Part shown: piece after piece, positions 25,774 to 34,630 of the stretch | Numbering within the stretch: position 1 is the stretch's first letter | How the letters are laid out: each line of letters begins with the position of its first letter | Source: Rothia gullae | GTDB taxonomy: Bacteria > Actinomycetota > Actinomycetes > Actinomycetales > Micrococcaceae | DNA length: 64,000 nucleotides | Assembly: GCF_024294905.1 (NCBI RefSeq) | Contig: NZ_JANCOC010000003.1 | Span: 52,204-116,203 of the forward strand | Reading direction: 5' to 3' | Position numbers and translations under genes: made by a program | Notes under the pieces: generated by a model | Seen by the model: only the letters and a program-made list of their open reading frames with translations | Databases searched by the model: none | Told to the model about the DNA's origin: nothing

Positions 25774-27408
25774 CTACTGATAACTCCACACCTTCGAATA
25801 GGCGGAGCGATTGCTATTACGCGGACGCAACAGGTTCACCATCAACGCCGTCGTACCAAAGCTCACCGCAATAATCATGCAGGTCGCCGCGGTAAACGCA
25901 CCACCGGGAATCGGCGCAAAAATCGCAATCAGATACAGGATGACCGCGCAGAACGACAGGAACAACGTCGCAATCGTCATCAACGGCACCAACACCAAAC
26001 CACCACGCGCCGGCACCGCAAAATCTGCCGGACGCACATAACGCAACACGCCCATACCCACAACCGTCCAGATGGCGGTGACCAGAATAGCGGTCACCAC
26101 ATCCGCCGGGCGGTGCCAACCGTTAATAATCGTGGAGGCACCCGTCAGGCAGGTCGCCAATGCCGCGCAGAGAGCTACCGTGGGCCGCAAGAAACGAGGC
26201 GCCGCCAGGAAGAGCGCCGCACCAGCCGCCGCCGCGAAGGTCGTGTGGCCACTGGGCGCCGAGTTGCTCAGCGCCTCCTGAACACCCAGGTCGGGCTTCA
26301 TGATCAGATAGTGCTTAAGCAGATACGTACTCGTCACCGCTGCCGCCGCGGCCAGCACACCAATTAGCGAAGGCAGGAACCGGTGCTTCCAAATCAGCAC
26401 CGCAACCATACCCAGCACGGCAATCACGCCGACAACCGCAGGAAGAGAATCCAGCGCCGTCAGGGTCGGACCGCGGTAACTCTTAAACTGGTTCGCGTAC
26501 TCGGTGTACGCCTGCTCATCAACCTGCTGGCCGGTCGTCGTGTAAATGAAGAACACAAACGCACCGTAGAGAGACAGACCCAAGAACAGCAATGCCATCA
26601 CGTGACGCATCAAAATACCGGTACTCGGAAGATGATGCCCCTGCTCTTCGCCGGGACGATTCACCGGGCGACCCGAAGCATCCACGGGAACCTGACCGGT
26701 CTGAACATAGGCACCGTTCGGGTAGGCAACGGCAGGATACGCCTCGGGAGGATAAGCCACCGGCTGCGGAGGTGCCTGCGGAGGCATCGCACACGTGAGA
26801 AGAGGCTGCTGCGCGCCCATCTGAGGCGCACCCATTGGGGAGGCACCCATCTGATTGTTCAGCGGGAAACCGCTCACCGGAGGCTTCGGCGGATCCAGAC
26901 GGCGCGTAGCTTGCATCGGTTCATCCGCACTGTAGTTCCCCTGCGAGGCGCGCTCCTGCGGCAAGGGAATCGTCTCAGAAATCTTAATGGGGGCACGGTA
27001 AGCGCGAGGCAAAGGACGGGTCGCACCAATAACCTCTGAAAGTTCGGGATACGAAGAAATAACTTCGGTGTTCGCCGATTCAGCGTTCGCGGAACCTGGA
27101 TTCGCGGGACCTACAGGCGCAGCTTCATGAGCGGGCGATGAACCGTAATCCGTCAAAACTTTCGTACGGTCATCACTGTGCGCAGCGGCATGGGTAGCCG
27201 TCTGGTAGGAGGCGAGCACCTGGGTAGCGTCCTGATAATCAGAGAGCACCGCAGTCTCATCAAAGGAAAACACCGTAGTGGGCGCGTTGTCAGCAGCGGC
27301 TGCATGCACATCAGCGGGGTGAAGCACACTGGTAGCATCGAGGTTTTCGGAGCTCTCCCAACCGGAGTTTCCCGAACCCGATGTATTTGCCGGTGTTTTC
27401 TTCTTCAT
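25774..27408 (-). CDS. PAP2-family phosphatase with long disordered N-terminus
   Basis: A membrane phosphatase, probably acting on a lipid phosphate such as undecaprenyl diphosphate. The C-terminal 280 residues carry six or so helices and the PAP2 motifs KHYLIMKPDLG (motif 1 region), SAPSGHTTFA (motif 2) and GWHRPADVV (motif 3). The N-terminal 265 residues are polar, Pro/Ala-rich and disordered, and contain repeated T-x-V-[LFI] motifs (DATSVL, TTVF, DETAVL, DATQVL, DRTKVL, NTEVI) like phosphothreonine sites recognised by FHA domains. The start is uncertain: I take the ATG at 27408 (MKKKTPANT), but the frame is open to 27513. Confidence 0.82.
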   Translation of the reverse strand: MKKKTPANTSGSGNSGWESSENLDATSVLHPADVHAAAADNAPTTVFSFDETAVLSDYQDATQVLASYQTATHAAAHSDDRTKVLTDYGSSPAHEAAPVGPANPGSANAESANTEVISSYPELSEVIGATRPLPRAYRAPIKISETIPLPQERASQGNYSADEPMQATRRLDPPKPPVSGFPLNNQMGASPMGAPQMGAQQPLLTCAMPPQAPPQPVAYPPEAYPAVAYPNGAYVQTGQVPVDASGRPVNRPGEEQGHHLPSTGILMRHVMALLFLGLSLYGAFVFFIYTTTGQQVDEQAYTEYANQFKSYRGPTLTALDSLPAVVGVIAVLGMVAVLIWKHRFLPSLIGVLAAAAAVTSTYLLKHYLIMKPDLGVQEALSNSAPSGHTTFAAAAGAALFLAAPRFLRPTVALCAALATCLTGASTIINGWHRPADVVTAILVTAIWTVVGMGVLRYVRPADFAVPARGGLVLVPLMTIATLFLSFCAVILYLIAIFAPIPGGAFTAATCMIIAVSFGTTALMVNLLRPRNSNRSAYSKVWSYQ

Positions 27409-27689
27409 AACCCTTCGTACCTTCTTGCCCTCATGCCTGTTGGCCATACCCGAGCCCGCCGATGCCAGCCCCTCAAAACGGTAGCCCCCAAGCTGCCGTT
27501 TTATGCGCAGCACCGTCCGAGTTCTCGGGCGAATAACTACCTACTATCCCAGGTTAAGCTATGAAAAACTAAAGTTTTTCCGACCACAACCTGAGAATTT
27601 CCAGAGAATGCGTGACAGGGTGCGAGCGCACCCGCCCGCCCCCAGAATGTTATGGTGAGCTCATAGCGCATCGAAGAAGGGCAGATACC

Positions 27690-28745
27690 TTGAACACCAG
27701 TATGAGCGTGCCGCCTCTCGGCTACGGTTTTCACCTCACGAACACTCCCCTGCCGCCCCTGCAGGAGGTTCTGGAGAACCTGTTCACGGTCGAAATTCCG
27801 ATGACGGTCACCTTCCGCGGGGTCAATAGCCGCCAGAGCGCGCTGATTCGCGGCCCGCACGGCTGGGGCGAGTTCGCGCCCTTTCTCGAGTACGGCGCGC
27901 AGGAGTCTGCCGCGTGGCTTGCCTGCGCGCTGGAAGCGGCGTGGCTACCCACCCCGGAGCCGGTGCGTACGCGCATCCCGCTGAACGCGACCCTGCCCGC
28001 GGTACCGGCAGATCGTGTGCCGGAGGTACTCGCCAAGTACGAGGGTGAGATTCAGGAACTCAAAATCAAGGTGGCTGAGAAGGGGCAGAGTCTCACCGAC
28101 GATATTGCCCGCGTGGCGGCTGCACGAGATGCCCTCCCGCATGCACGCCTGAAGGTGGACGCGAACATGGGCTACACCCTCGCCGGTGCCCTTGATGCGC
28201 TGCGCAAGCTCTGCGAGTACGGCATTATCTACGCCGAACAGCCCGTGGCATCCATTGAGGATATGGCTGCACTCCGCTTCGCCGTTGCCAAGGAGGGACT
28301 GCCCGCCCGCATTGCCGCAGACGAGTCGATTCGTAAAGCGGAAGACCCGCTGAAGGTGGCGCGCGCGAACGCCGCGGACCTCATGGTTATTAAGGCGGCG
28401 CCGCTGGGCGGTGTACGCCGTGCGCTCACACTGGTGGATCAGGCGCAGCTTCCGGCGGTGGTGTCTTCTGCGCTGGAGTCTTCGGTGGGCATTGCCACCG
28501 GTGCCTCTCTGGCGGCCTCCCTACCGACCCTAAAGTACGGGTGCGGTCTGGGCACGGTCTCCCTCATGGCTGAGGACGTCACCGACGAGCCGCTCATCGC
28601 CCGCGACGGGTTCATGGACCTGCGCACGATCACCCCCAGCCCGCAGCGCCTGGAGCGTCTTGCCTCCGATGAGCAGACCCGTCAGTGGTGGGTGGAGCGC
28701 GTCACCGCCTGCTACCGGGTCCTGGAACGCACCTGCGGATTGTGA
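27690..28745 (+). CDS. menC: o-Succinylbenzoate synthase
   Basis: Dehydrates SHCHC to o-succinylbenzoate in menaquinone synthesis. A 351-residue enolase-superfamily protein with the catalytic Lys127 in LKIKV, metal ligands Asp157 (KVDANMGY), Glu183 (YAEQP) and Asp211 (AADES), and Lys235 in MVIKAAPLGG. The TTG at 27690 is preceded by GAAGAAGGGCAG; the frame is open to 27612 but that stretch lacks family similarity. menD follows 79 bp downstream with its own leaderless promoter. Confidence 0.92.
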   Translation: MNTSMSVPPLGYGFHLTNTPLPPLQEVLENLFTVEIPMTVTFRGVNSRQSALIRGPHGWGEFAPFLEYGAQESAAWLACALEAAWLPTPEPVRTRIPLNATLPAVPADRVPEVLAKYEGEIQELKIKVAEKGQSLTDDIARVAAARDALPHARLKVDANMGYTLAGALDALRKLCEYGIIYAEQPVASIEDMAALRFAVAKEGLPARIAADESIRKAEDPLKVARANAADLMVIKAAPLGGVRRALTLVDQAQLPAVVSSALESSVGIATGASLAASLPTLKYGCGLGTVSLMAEDVTDEPLIARDGFMDLRTITPSPQRLERLASDEQTRQWWVERVTACYRVLERTCGL

Positions 28746-28812
28746 AGACTGTAGTTATCAAGGTCGCGTCTGTGAAAGGGTAACCATAACTGAATGAAAA
28801 ACCTTACGGCAT

Positions 28813-28818
28813 TAGAAT
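28813..28818 (+). promoter_or_regulatory. -10 box of leaderless menD promoter
   Basis: TAGAAT lies 6 nt before the GTG start of menD, with CTGAAT about 17 nt further upstream as a weak -35 box. Confidence 0.55.
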
Positions 28819-28824
28819 GGTACG

Positions 28825-30654
28825 GTGACTGAAAACCGCTCAACCCCCGCCATGCTCACCGCAGTATCCGTGCTCGATTCTCTGATTCGTGCCGGTATGC
28901 GGCATGTTGTCGTGTCTCCGGGATCCCGTAGCGCACCTCTTGCGTACGCTATTGCCGCCGCCGCTGAAGCCGGTGCCCTCATTGCGCACGTGCGCGTGGA
29001 CGAGCGAAGTGCAGCCTTTACCGCCCTGGGTATTGCCAAGGCGTCCGGTCAGCCCGTGGGTCTGGTGTGTACCTCCGGTACGGCACTGGGCGAGTACATG
29101 CCCGCGGTCATGGAGGCGTACCACGCCGGCGTACCCCTGGCGGTGCTGAGCGCGGACCGCCCGGAGCCTCTGCGCGGTAGCGGTGTGAATCAGACGACCC
29201 GTCAGGCGAGTTTCTTCAATCATTTTGTGCGCGCTGAAGCCGATCTGACCTCCTACCCCGAGCAGGTGGAGGGCGAGCAGACTCAGGCCTTTGCTGCCTG
29301 CCTGAATGCGCTAACCGGTCGTAGCGCCGAACACTGGCGCAAACACTCTGCGGAGCCGATTGGCCCGGTGCACCTGAACATTTGTTTCGATACGCCGCTG
29401 ACCCCCTCTGGCCGTTTTGCGCAGATGCTGCCGCAGTGGGCGCAGAGCCTGCTAGAGGATTACGACCCGCAGGCTGAGGGTCGCGCCCGCGCCGCTCGCG
29501 CTGAGGGTTCCGGGCTCTCCAGCGCCGAGCAGCGTTGGCTTCTGGATTCTTTGGAGGCGCAGGCGGACCTGGCGGAGTTCACTCCTGCGCACCGCACCGT
29601 GGTGGTTGCTGCTGACGGTGCCGGCGAGTTTGCGGCGGAGTTCGCGCGCGTGCTGAACCTGCCGCTGTTTGCGGAGCCTTCCTCCGAGGCGCGCCACGGC
29701 GCAACCTCCATTCCTCACTACCCGCAGCTGCTCGCTGATGATTCGTTCGCCCCCGCCGCCCAGATTGAGCGTGTGGTGCTCTTCGGCCACCCGACGCTCT
29801 CGCGCCCGATTACGGCGCTGCTGGAACGCGAAGATACTCAGTGCGCGTTCTATGCCCCGCGCCACGCCAGCTGGTATGAGCCGGGCGCCCGCTCCTTCGT
29901 GGAGCTGTCGACCCCGCACGAGCTCGCTGAGTTTGCGTGCGCATCCTCTGCTGCCGCTGATGAGCTGGTGGATGAGCTGAACTGGCTAGAACAGTGGGTT
30001 GATCCCGCCCGCAAGCGGCAGGATGAGTGCCTGCGCGCCATTGCCGTCTACGAACACCCCGGTGCTGAGAGCTCGGTTGACTACACCGATTACCGCAACC
30101 GCACCGCAGGCCGCTCCTACGCCCGCCGCGTCTGGCAGGATGCGGTGGCTCAGCGCCGCCTCATGATGCTGGGATCCTCAAACCTGGTGCGTGATTTGGA
30201 TGCGGCAGCCCCCGCCCTGGGGGAGCCCGCCCCCGCGCGCGTGTTTGCTAATCGCGGTCTTGCCGGTATTGACGGCACGATTGCGACTGCTATTGGCGTG
30301 TCTCTGTCGGGCTACTACCCTGCCGGTGTGGATGAAAACTCCCGCCCAATCATTGGTGGTGCCGCTCTGCCGGTGACCCTGCTGTGTGGTGACTTGACCT
30401 TCCAGCACGATGTGTCGTCGCTGAACCTGCCGAATACTGAGCTTCTGCCCGAACTGCGCGTTGAGGTTTTTGATGATGCCGGCGGCGGTATTTTCACGAC
30501 CCTTGAACACGGTGATATGGCTCGTCAGGAGCAGTTCACTGCCGCTGTGGATCGTTTCTTCACAGTGGCTGCCGCCCCGAACACTGATTTGGCGCGCATG
30601 GCTGCCGGTTTTGGGACCGAATCGGGTGTTGAGGTGCGCATTCACACACCCTAA
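28825..30654 (+). CDS. menD: 2-Succinyl-5-enolpyruvyl-6-hydroxy-3-cyclohexene-1-carboxylate synthase
   Basis: The ThDP-dependent enzyme that joins 2-oxoglutarate to isochorismate, the first committed menaquinone step. The 609-residue protein shows the MenD start RHVVVSPGSRSAPLAYA, the HVRVDERSAAFTALGIAK segment with the catalytic Glu, LVCTSGTALGEYMPAV, FANRGLAGIDGTIATAIG, and the ThDP-binding region LCGDLTFQHDVSSLN with DDAGGGIFTTLEH. The N terminus is encoded from a GTG with no ribosome-binding site and a -10 box 6 nt upstream, so the mRNA is probably leaderless. It follows menC. Confidence 0.95.
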   Translation: MTENRSTPAMLTAVSVLDSLIRAGMRHVVVSPGSRSAPLAYAIAAAAEAGALIAHVRVDERSAAFTALGIAKASGQPVGLVCTSGTALGEYMPAVMEAYHAGVPLAVLSADRPEPLRGSGVNQTTRQASFFNHFVRAEADLTSYPEQVEGEQTQAFAACLNALTGRSAEHWRKHSAEPIGPVHLNICFDTPLTPSGRFAQMLPQWAQSLLEDYDPQAEGRARAARAEGSGLSSAEQRWLLDSLEAQADLAEFTPAHRTVVVAADGAGEFAAEFARVLNLPLFAEPSSEARHGATSIPHYPQLLADDSFAPAAQIERVVLFGHPTLSRPITALLEREDTQCAFYAPRHASWYEPGARSFVELSTPHELAEFACASSAAADELVDELNWLEQWVDPARKRQDECLRAIAVYEHPGAESSVDYTDYRNRTAGRSYARRVWQDAVAQRRLMMLGSSNLVRDLDAAAPALGEPAPARVFANRGLAGIDGTIATAIGVSLSGYYPAGVDENSRPIIGGAALPVTLLCGDLTFQHDVSSLNLPNTELLPELRVEVFDDAGGGIFTTLEHGDMARQEQFTAAVDRFFTVAAAPNTDLARMAAGFGTESGVEVRIHTP

Positions 30655-30932
30655 AGCCGTTTTTAAAGGCTGCTGGCTAAGCCCCGTGCGCAGGGTTGAA
30701 CGATATACTGAGAATTACCTGTGCCGTAGCCTTCCGTGGCTGAAAGCTAGCCGATCGTAGCGGTTTCATTCGCCGCTGCATTCGCGTTTTTCTGCGCGCC
30801 TGCTAACGCAAAGCGCCCTATCTATCATTTATTGACATTCACGCTCTCGCCGCCAATGCACACCGCCCGCGACCCGAGGTTTTACCCCGGCGAGCCCGGT
30901 ACATGCGGCGGACGTCGCTCCCAAGGATTCTC

Positions 30933-31952
30933 ATGAGCTCACTCGATATTATTGTTGCTGTCCCCTCCGGAGCCGGTTGGGTTCCCTTGCACGCCATGGC
31001 AGAGCTTCTCGCCCGCTACACCGGCGGTACCGTACACACCGTGGATGTGGGCGCATCCCTCAGCAAGGAAACGAAGCTTCTGGCGCGTCTGCCCCGCCTC
31101 AAGGGCGGCTCCAAGCGTTGCCTGGTGATTGCTTCTGATCCCGGTCAGCTTTACGCCATTTCGCAGCGTTCCTTCGCGTTCCGCCGCTACGGCGCAATCT
31201 ACGGCTGGGTAATTGATAGCTTCTGGGATGACCGTATTCCCGCGGTAGCTAAGTCCTCCACCTACGACCGTATTTTTGTTGCGGACGTTGACGACGTTCA
31301 GCCTTGGACTGCCGCGGGCGTGAAGGCCCCCGGGGTTCTGCCCTGGGGTGCGGATGTTTGGGGTGCTTTCTCTGACCATCTGGATGCGCTGGGCTCGAAG
31401 AGCACCGACCTGCTGCGTGTGGGCCGTCAGCCCGCCGCCTACGAAGATGATGAGGCGACTGCCGTTCTCGCTGGCGAGCTGGGTCTGAGCTTTGAGGGCC
31501 GTCCGCCCTTCGGCGCAAGTGACCGTGAGTCGGCTCAGCACCTGCAGGATTCTCTGAACCGCGCGAAGTTCCTGCTGGCGTTTTCCACTTCGGTCAGCCC
31601 AGCACCGTACACTCACCCGACTAAGGAGTACATTACCGGCCGTTGGACTGATGCTCTAGCTTCGGGTGTGACCGTGGTCGGCAAGGTTCCAAATACCACC
31701 ACCGTACGTGAAATCCTTTGGGACGGCGCGACCATCGACATTGATCACGCGGATGCACGCGCGGGCCTCGCGCAGGTTGCCGATGCGGTCTCCCGCTGGA
31801 CCCCCGCACAGGGGGAGCAGCAGCTTCGTCAGGCACTGCAGCACCTGGATTGGCGTCACCGTTTCGTGAAGCTTTGCGAGGCAATGGGTGAAGTCCCGGC
31901 TTCTTTGACGGCTGATTGCGAGACTATGCGCGCCCAGTACGTTCAGCACTAA
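30933..31952 (+). CDS. Glycosyltransferase-like protein (GT-B/CgeB-like), unknown substrate
   Basis: A 339-residue soluble protein. It opens IIVAVPSGAGWVPLHAMAELL like a GT-B Rossmann domain. The C-terminal half (HPTKEYITGRWTDALASGVTVVGKVPNT, then WDGATIDID and WRHRFVKLCEAMGE) resembles CgeB-like glycosyltransferases, in which a late domain recognises the sugar nucleotide. Nothing indicates its acceptor. The ATG at 30933 has CAAGGATTC upstream, and an in-frame ATG at 30903 is possible but less likely. It lies 278 bp after menD and converges on the MBL gene. Confidence 0.65.
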   Translation: MSSLDIIVAVPSGAGWVPLHAMAELLARYTGGTVHTVDVGASLSKETKLLARLPRLKGGSKRCLVIASDPGQLYAISQRSFAFRRYGAIYGWVIDSFWDDRIPAVAKSSTYDRIFVADVDDVQPWTAAGVKAPGVLPWGADVWGAFSDHLDALGSKSTDLLRVGRQPAAYEDDEATAVLAGELGLSFEGRPPFGASDRESAQHLQDSLNRAKFLLAFSTSVSPAPYTHPTKEYITGRWTDALASGVTVVGKVPNTTTVREILWDGATIDIDHADARAGLAQVADAVSRWTPAQGEQQLRQALQHLDWRHRFVKLCEAMGEVPASLTADCETMRAQYVQH

Positions 31953-31982
31953 ATACGTGCCCTAAGGTTATGGGTATATAAA

Positions 31983-32024
31983 AGGTGAGGGCTGGTTTCT
32001 AATCCTAGAAACCAGCCCTCACCT
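31983..32024. terminator. Bidirectional terminator
   Basis: A perfect 18-bp stem (aggtgagggctggtttct/agaaaccagccctcacct) with a 6-base loop lies between convergent genes. Confidence 0.92.
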
Positions 32025-32061
32025 CTATTTATGCCCCATGAGGCATATTGCATACGGGTTT

Positions 32062-32970
32062 TTAGTACGAAGCCTGACCCAGAGTAATCGGACCCGTGAA
32101 ACCACTGGTATCCGGGTGATCCGCTTCGAGATACGCCGCTACCGGCGCACCTTCAAGCTGAGCCAAACGATCCAGCAGGAAGCGAGTAGCACCCGGCGCA
32201 TACGGTAGCTTATACATTGCCGCGGTCGTCGCCTCGTCATCACGATTTAAAGTGGAGGAACGAATCGACTCAATAGCGGTCACCATGGTGTTACGCTCAC
32301 GCTCCACGAAGGTGCGGTCTACCGGCTCACCGTTACCGGGCACAAACACGCGGTAGCGATCAAATTCGAGCACGGCACCGAGAGTATCAATCCAACGGTC
32401 GGGAAAAGAATCCTCAAAGTAGGGGTCGGTACCCTCTTCAATCAGACCGCCCATGAACAGCACGTCCTCAACACCGACCATAATGTCACCGTCGGTGTGG
32501 CCGGGCCCCATGTACATGAGGGTTGCGCTACGCTCACCCAGGTCGATGGGGGTGAAAGTGATACCGTCGCCCCTATTGGCGACCAGGCGGTTGGGAACAA
32601 CAATATTAGTGGCGGCACCCTGATTGTGTGCCATTTCCGGTTCCAGCGTCTCGACGTAGGGACGCTGCGCCTCACCGTATTTACGAATTGCGCGTGCGGC
32701 ACGAGGATGCGCCCAGAATTCTTCGGCACCCATTGCCGCGAAAACATCGTTACCGAAGAAACGCTCATAGTGTCCATGAGTGTTTACAACGGTAATAGGA
32801 AGGCGCGTGAGACGGCGAACCTCATCGTAGATTTCGGTTGCCTGACGGGGACCTGCGCCGGTATCTACGACAAGTGCACGCTCCAGTCCGAGGACCAGCC
32901 CGGTGTTCAGTCGGTAGTTGTCGGTCGCAATGCGGTACACGCCGTCTGCGAGTTCAATAGTACGAGCCAT
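32062..32970 (-). CDS. Metallo-beta-lactamase fold protein with incomplete metal site
   Basis: A 302-residue MBL-fold protein. The usual HxHxDH motif appears as THGHYER (His65, His67, Glu69, Arg70). His158 is kept in GPGHTDGD, but the bridging Asp is replaced (LFMGGLIEEG) and the last ligand is VPGNG instead of VPGHG (Asn213). Site 1 (three His) is therefore intact while all site 2 ligands are changed, so it may bind one metal or act as a non-hydrolytic member. The ATG at 32970 follows TAGGG; the frame is open to 33030. It is monocistronic and its substrate is unknown. Confidence 0.85.
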   Translation of the reverse strand: MARTIELADGVYRIATDNYRLNTGLVLGLERALVVDTGAGPRQATEIYDEVRRLTRLPITVVNTHGHYERFFGNDVFAAMGAEEFWAHPRAARAIRKYGEAQRPYVETLEPEMAHNQGAATNIVVPNRLVANRGDGITFTPIDLGERSATLMYMGPGHTDGDIMVGVEDVLFMGGLIEEGTDPYFEDSFPDRWIDTLGAVLEFDRYRVFVPGNGEPVDRTFVERERNTMVTAIESIRSSTLNRDDEATTAAMYKLPYAPGATRFLLDRLAQLEGAPVAAYLEADHPDTSGFTGPITLGQASY

Positions 32971-33211
32971 AGATACAACCCTACTGTAATTTTTGGTACT
33001 TGCGGGGCTATTCGGGCTTCTGGAGAACATATTTTTGCACTATTGCACATCACTAAGGGCATAAAAGTGCATCATTCCACATAATTACGCCTCTACGGGT
33101 AGGTGGGCGTGAGGCTTGACAACCTCTGCAGATTGATAAGCCGGGTAGCACGTTCTCCCAGCTAGTTCAGCTCTGATTAGGGTCTGAGCAAGAACCAGAA
33201 ATCGCGCCCTA

Positions 33212-33217
33212 TAGGAT
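33212..33217 (+). promoter_or_regulatory. -10 box of leaderless gluQ promoter
   Basis: TAGGAT lies 6 nt before the ATG. The AGGAG that follows is too close (1 nt) to the start codon to work as a ribosome-binding site. Confidence 0.5.
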
Positions 33218-33223
33218 AGGAGT

Positions 33224-34249
33224 ATGACTTCTTCCCCAACCTCGTCTTCCATTCCTTCGAACATGTCTTTTCCCAGCGGCACCGGACGCTACGCCCCCTC
33301 TCCCTCGGGGGACTTGCATCTGGGTAATTTGCGTACCGCTATTTTGGCGTGGGCGATGGCTCGCCGCGGCGCGAAGCCCTTCTATCTGCGCGTGGAGGAT
33401 TTGGATCGCGTACGCCCGGGTGCTGCGGAGCGTCAGATTGCCGATTTGGCGGCACTGGGTCTGGATTGGGATGTAAGCCCCGGCGCCCCGACAGAGCGTG
33501 TTGAGGGTAGCGAAAGCGCCGAAGGCAAGGAAGCAGGTGTGCTGTACCAGAGCACACGCCTTGACGCCTATGAGCAGGCGGTTGCGCAGCTGCGCGAGGC
33601 AAACCTCGTCTATGAGTGCTTCTGTACCCGCCGCGAAATTCAGGAGGCGTCAAGCGCCCCGCACGGTGCGCCGGGCGCATACCCGGGGACATGCCGTGAA
33701 CTGAGCAAGGCGCAGCTGGAGGAGCGCCGTGCTCAGCGTCCACCGGCTCTGCGTCTGCGCGCCGAGTACACGAGCTACACGGTGCAGGATGATTTTTACG
33801 GCACCTACACCGGCCTGGCGGATGATTTTGTGCTGGTGCGCAATGATGGCACATACGCCTATAACCTGTCCTCGGTGGTGGACGATGCATTTGTGGGGGT
33901 TGAGCAGATTGTGCGCGGTGATGATCTGCTCCCTTCGGCGCCCCGCCAGTCGTATTTGGCGCAGCTTTTGGGTTTGACGCAGCCGCGTTACGCTCACGTG
34001 CCGCTGGCACTAAATGAGGAAGGTAAGCGTCTGGCGAAGCGTGACGGGGCGGTAACCCTGCCGCAGCTGCGTGAGGCGGGTGTCGAGATTCCGACGATTT
34101 TGGGTTGGATTGCCGCGTCTATTCCGGTGTATAACGCTGATGGTTCTGCCCATTCATCGGATGTTCCGGTGCCCAATGCAGCGGCGATTTTGGAGCGTTT
34201 TGATCCGGCTCGTATGGCTTCTGAGCCGTGGGTCGTGAGGGATCTCTAA
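33224..34249 (+). CDS. gluQ: Glutamyl-Q tRNA(Asp) synthetase
   Basis: Glutamylates queuosine at position 34 of tRNA-Asp. It is a 341-residue paralogue of the GluRS catalytic domain and lacks the anticodon-binding domain. It has the class I signature GRYAPSPSGDLHLGNLRTA, the Zn site CFCTRREI ... GAYPGTCR, and a KMSKS-like KRLAKRDG. Between them is a 15-residue insertion rich in Glu and Ser (APTERVEGSESAEGKEAG). Whether the cell has queuosine is not shown here. The promoter looks leaderless. The terminator is probably the hairpin 127 nt downstream. Confidence 0.9.
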   Translation: MTSSPTSSSIPSNMSFPSGTGRYAPSPSGDLHLGNLRTAILAWAMARRGAKPFYLRVEDLDRVRPGAAERQIADLAALGLDWDVSPGAPTERVEGSESAEGKEAGVLYQSTRLDAYEQAVAQLREANLVYECFCTRREIQEASSAPHGAPGAYPGTCRELSKAQLEERRAQRPPALRLRAEYTSYTVQDDFYGTYTGLADDFVLVRNDGTYAYNLSSVVDDAFVGVEQIVRGDDLLPSAPRQSYLAQLLGLTQPRYAHVPLALNEEGKRLAKRDGAVTLPQLREAGVEIPTILGWIAASIPVYNADGSAHSSDVPVPNAAAILERFDPARMASEPWVVRDL

Positions 34250-34630
34250 GTCTCTGTGACATTGTTTTGTAACAGTTCAACACTCCGAACGGCTTTTAAA
34301 TTTTTCGTTTAATTCGTTTTAGATGCATATGCCGTTGAGCGTTTGTGTTGCTTTTCAGCTACATATCTTTCACTCAAGTGCCCGAAACCTTGAAATCCAG
34401 AGATTTTTCGGGCACTTTTTCGCACACGCCCCCACAGCACCCCACTTGTACGACCACAAAATTTACACAGCAAATACATATTTATTCCACAGCTTCTCAT
34501 CCCTAGACGTCAAATAGACTTTATTTTCAGCCCCTCAAAGCCTAGACTGTATCCTATGCCACTCATAAAGTTATGGGGTAGCGCATAAATACACACAACT
34601 GCACACTATCACCAGGAGAGAAGGAACATT
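34250..34630. other. Intergenic region between gluQ and putP
   Basis: About 380 AT-richer bases with no gene. It contains a terminator-like hairpin at 34376-34423 and, before putP, candidate -10 boxes (TAGACT at 34543). No operator is recognised. Confidence 0.45.
34376..34423 (+). terminator. Terminator after gluQ
   Basis: A stem (aagtgcccgaaa/tttcgggcactt) is followed by TTTTTCG, 127 nt past the gluQ stop. Confidence 0.7.
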
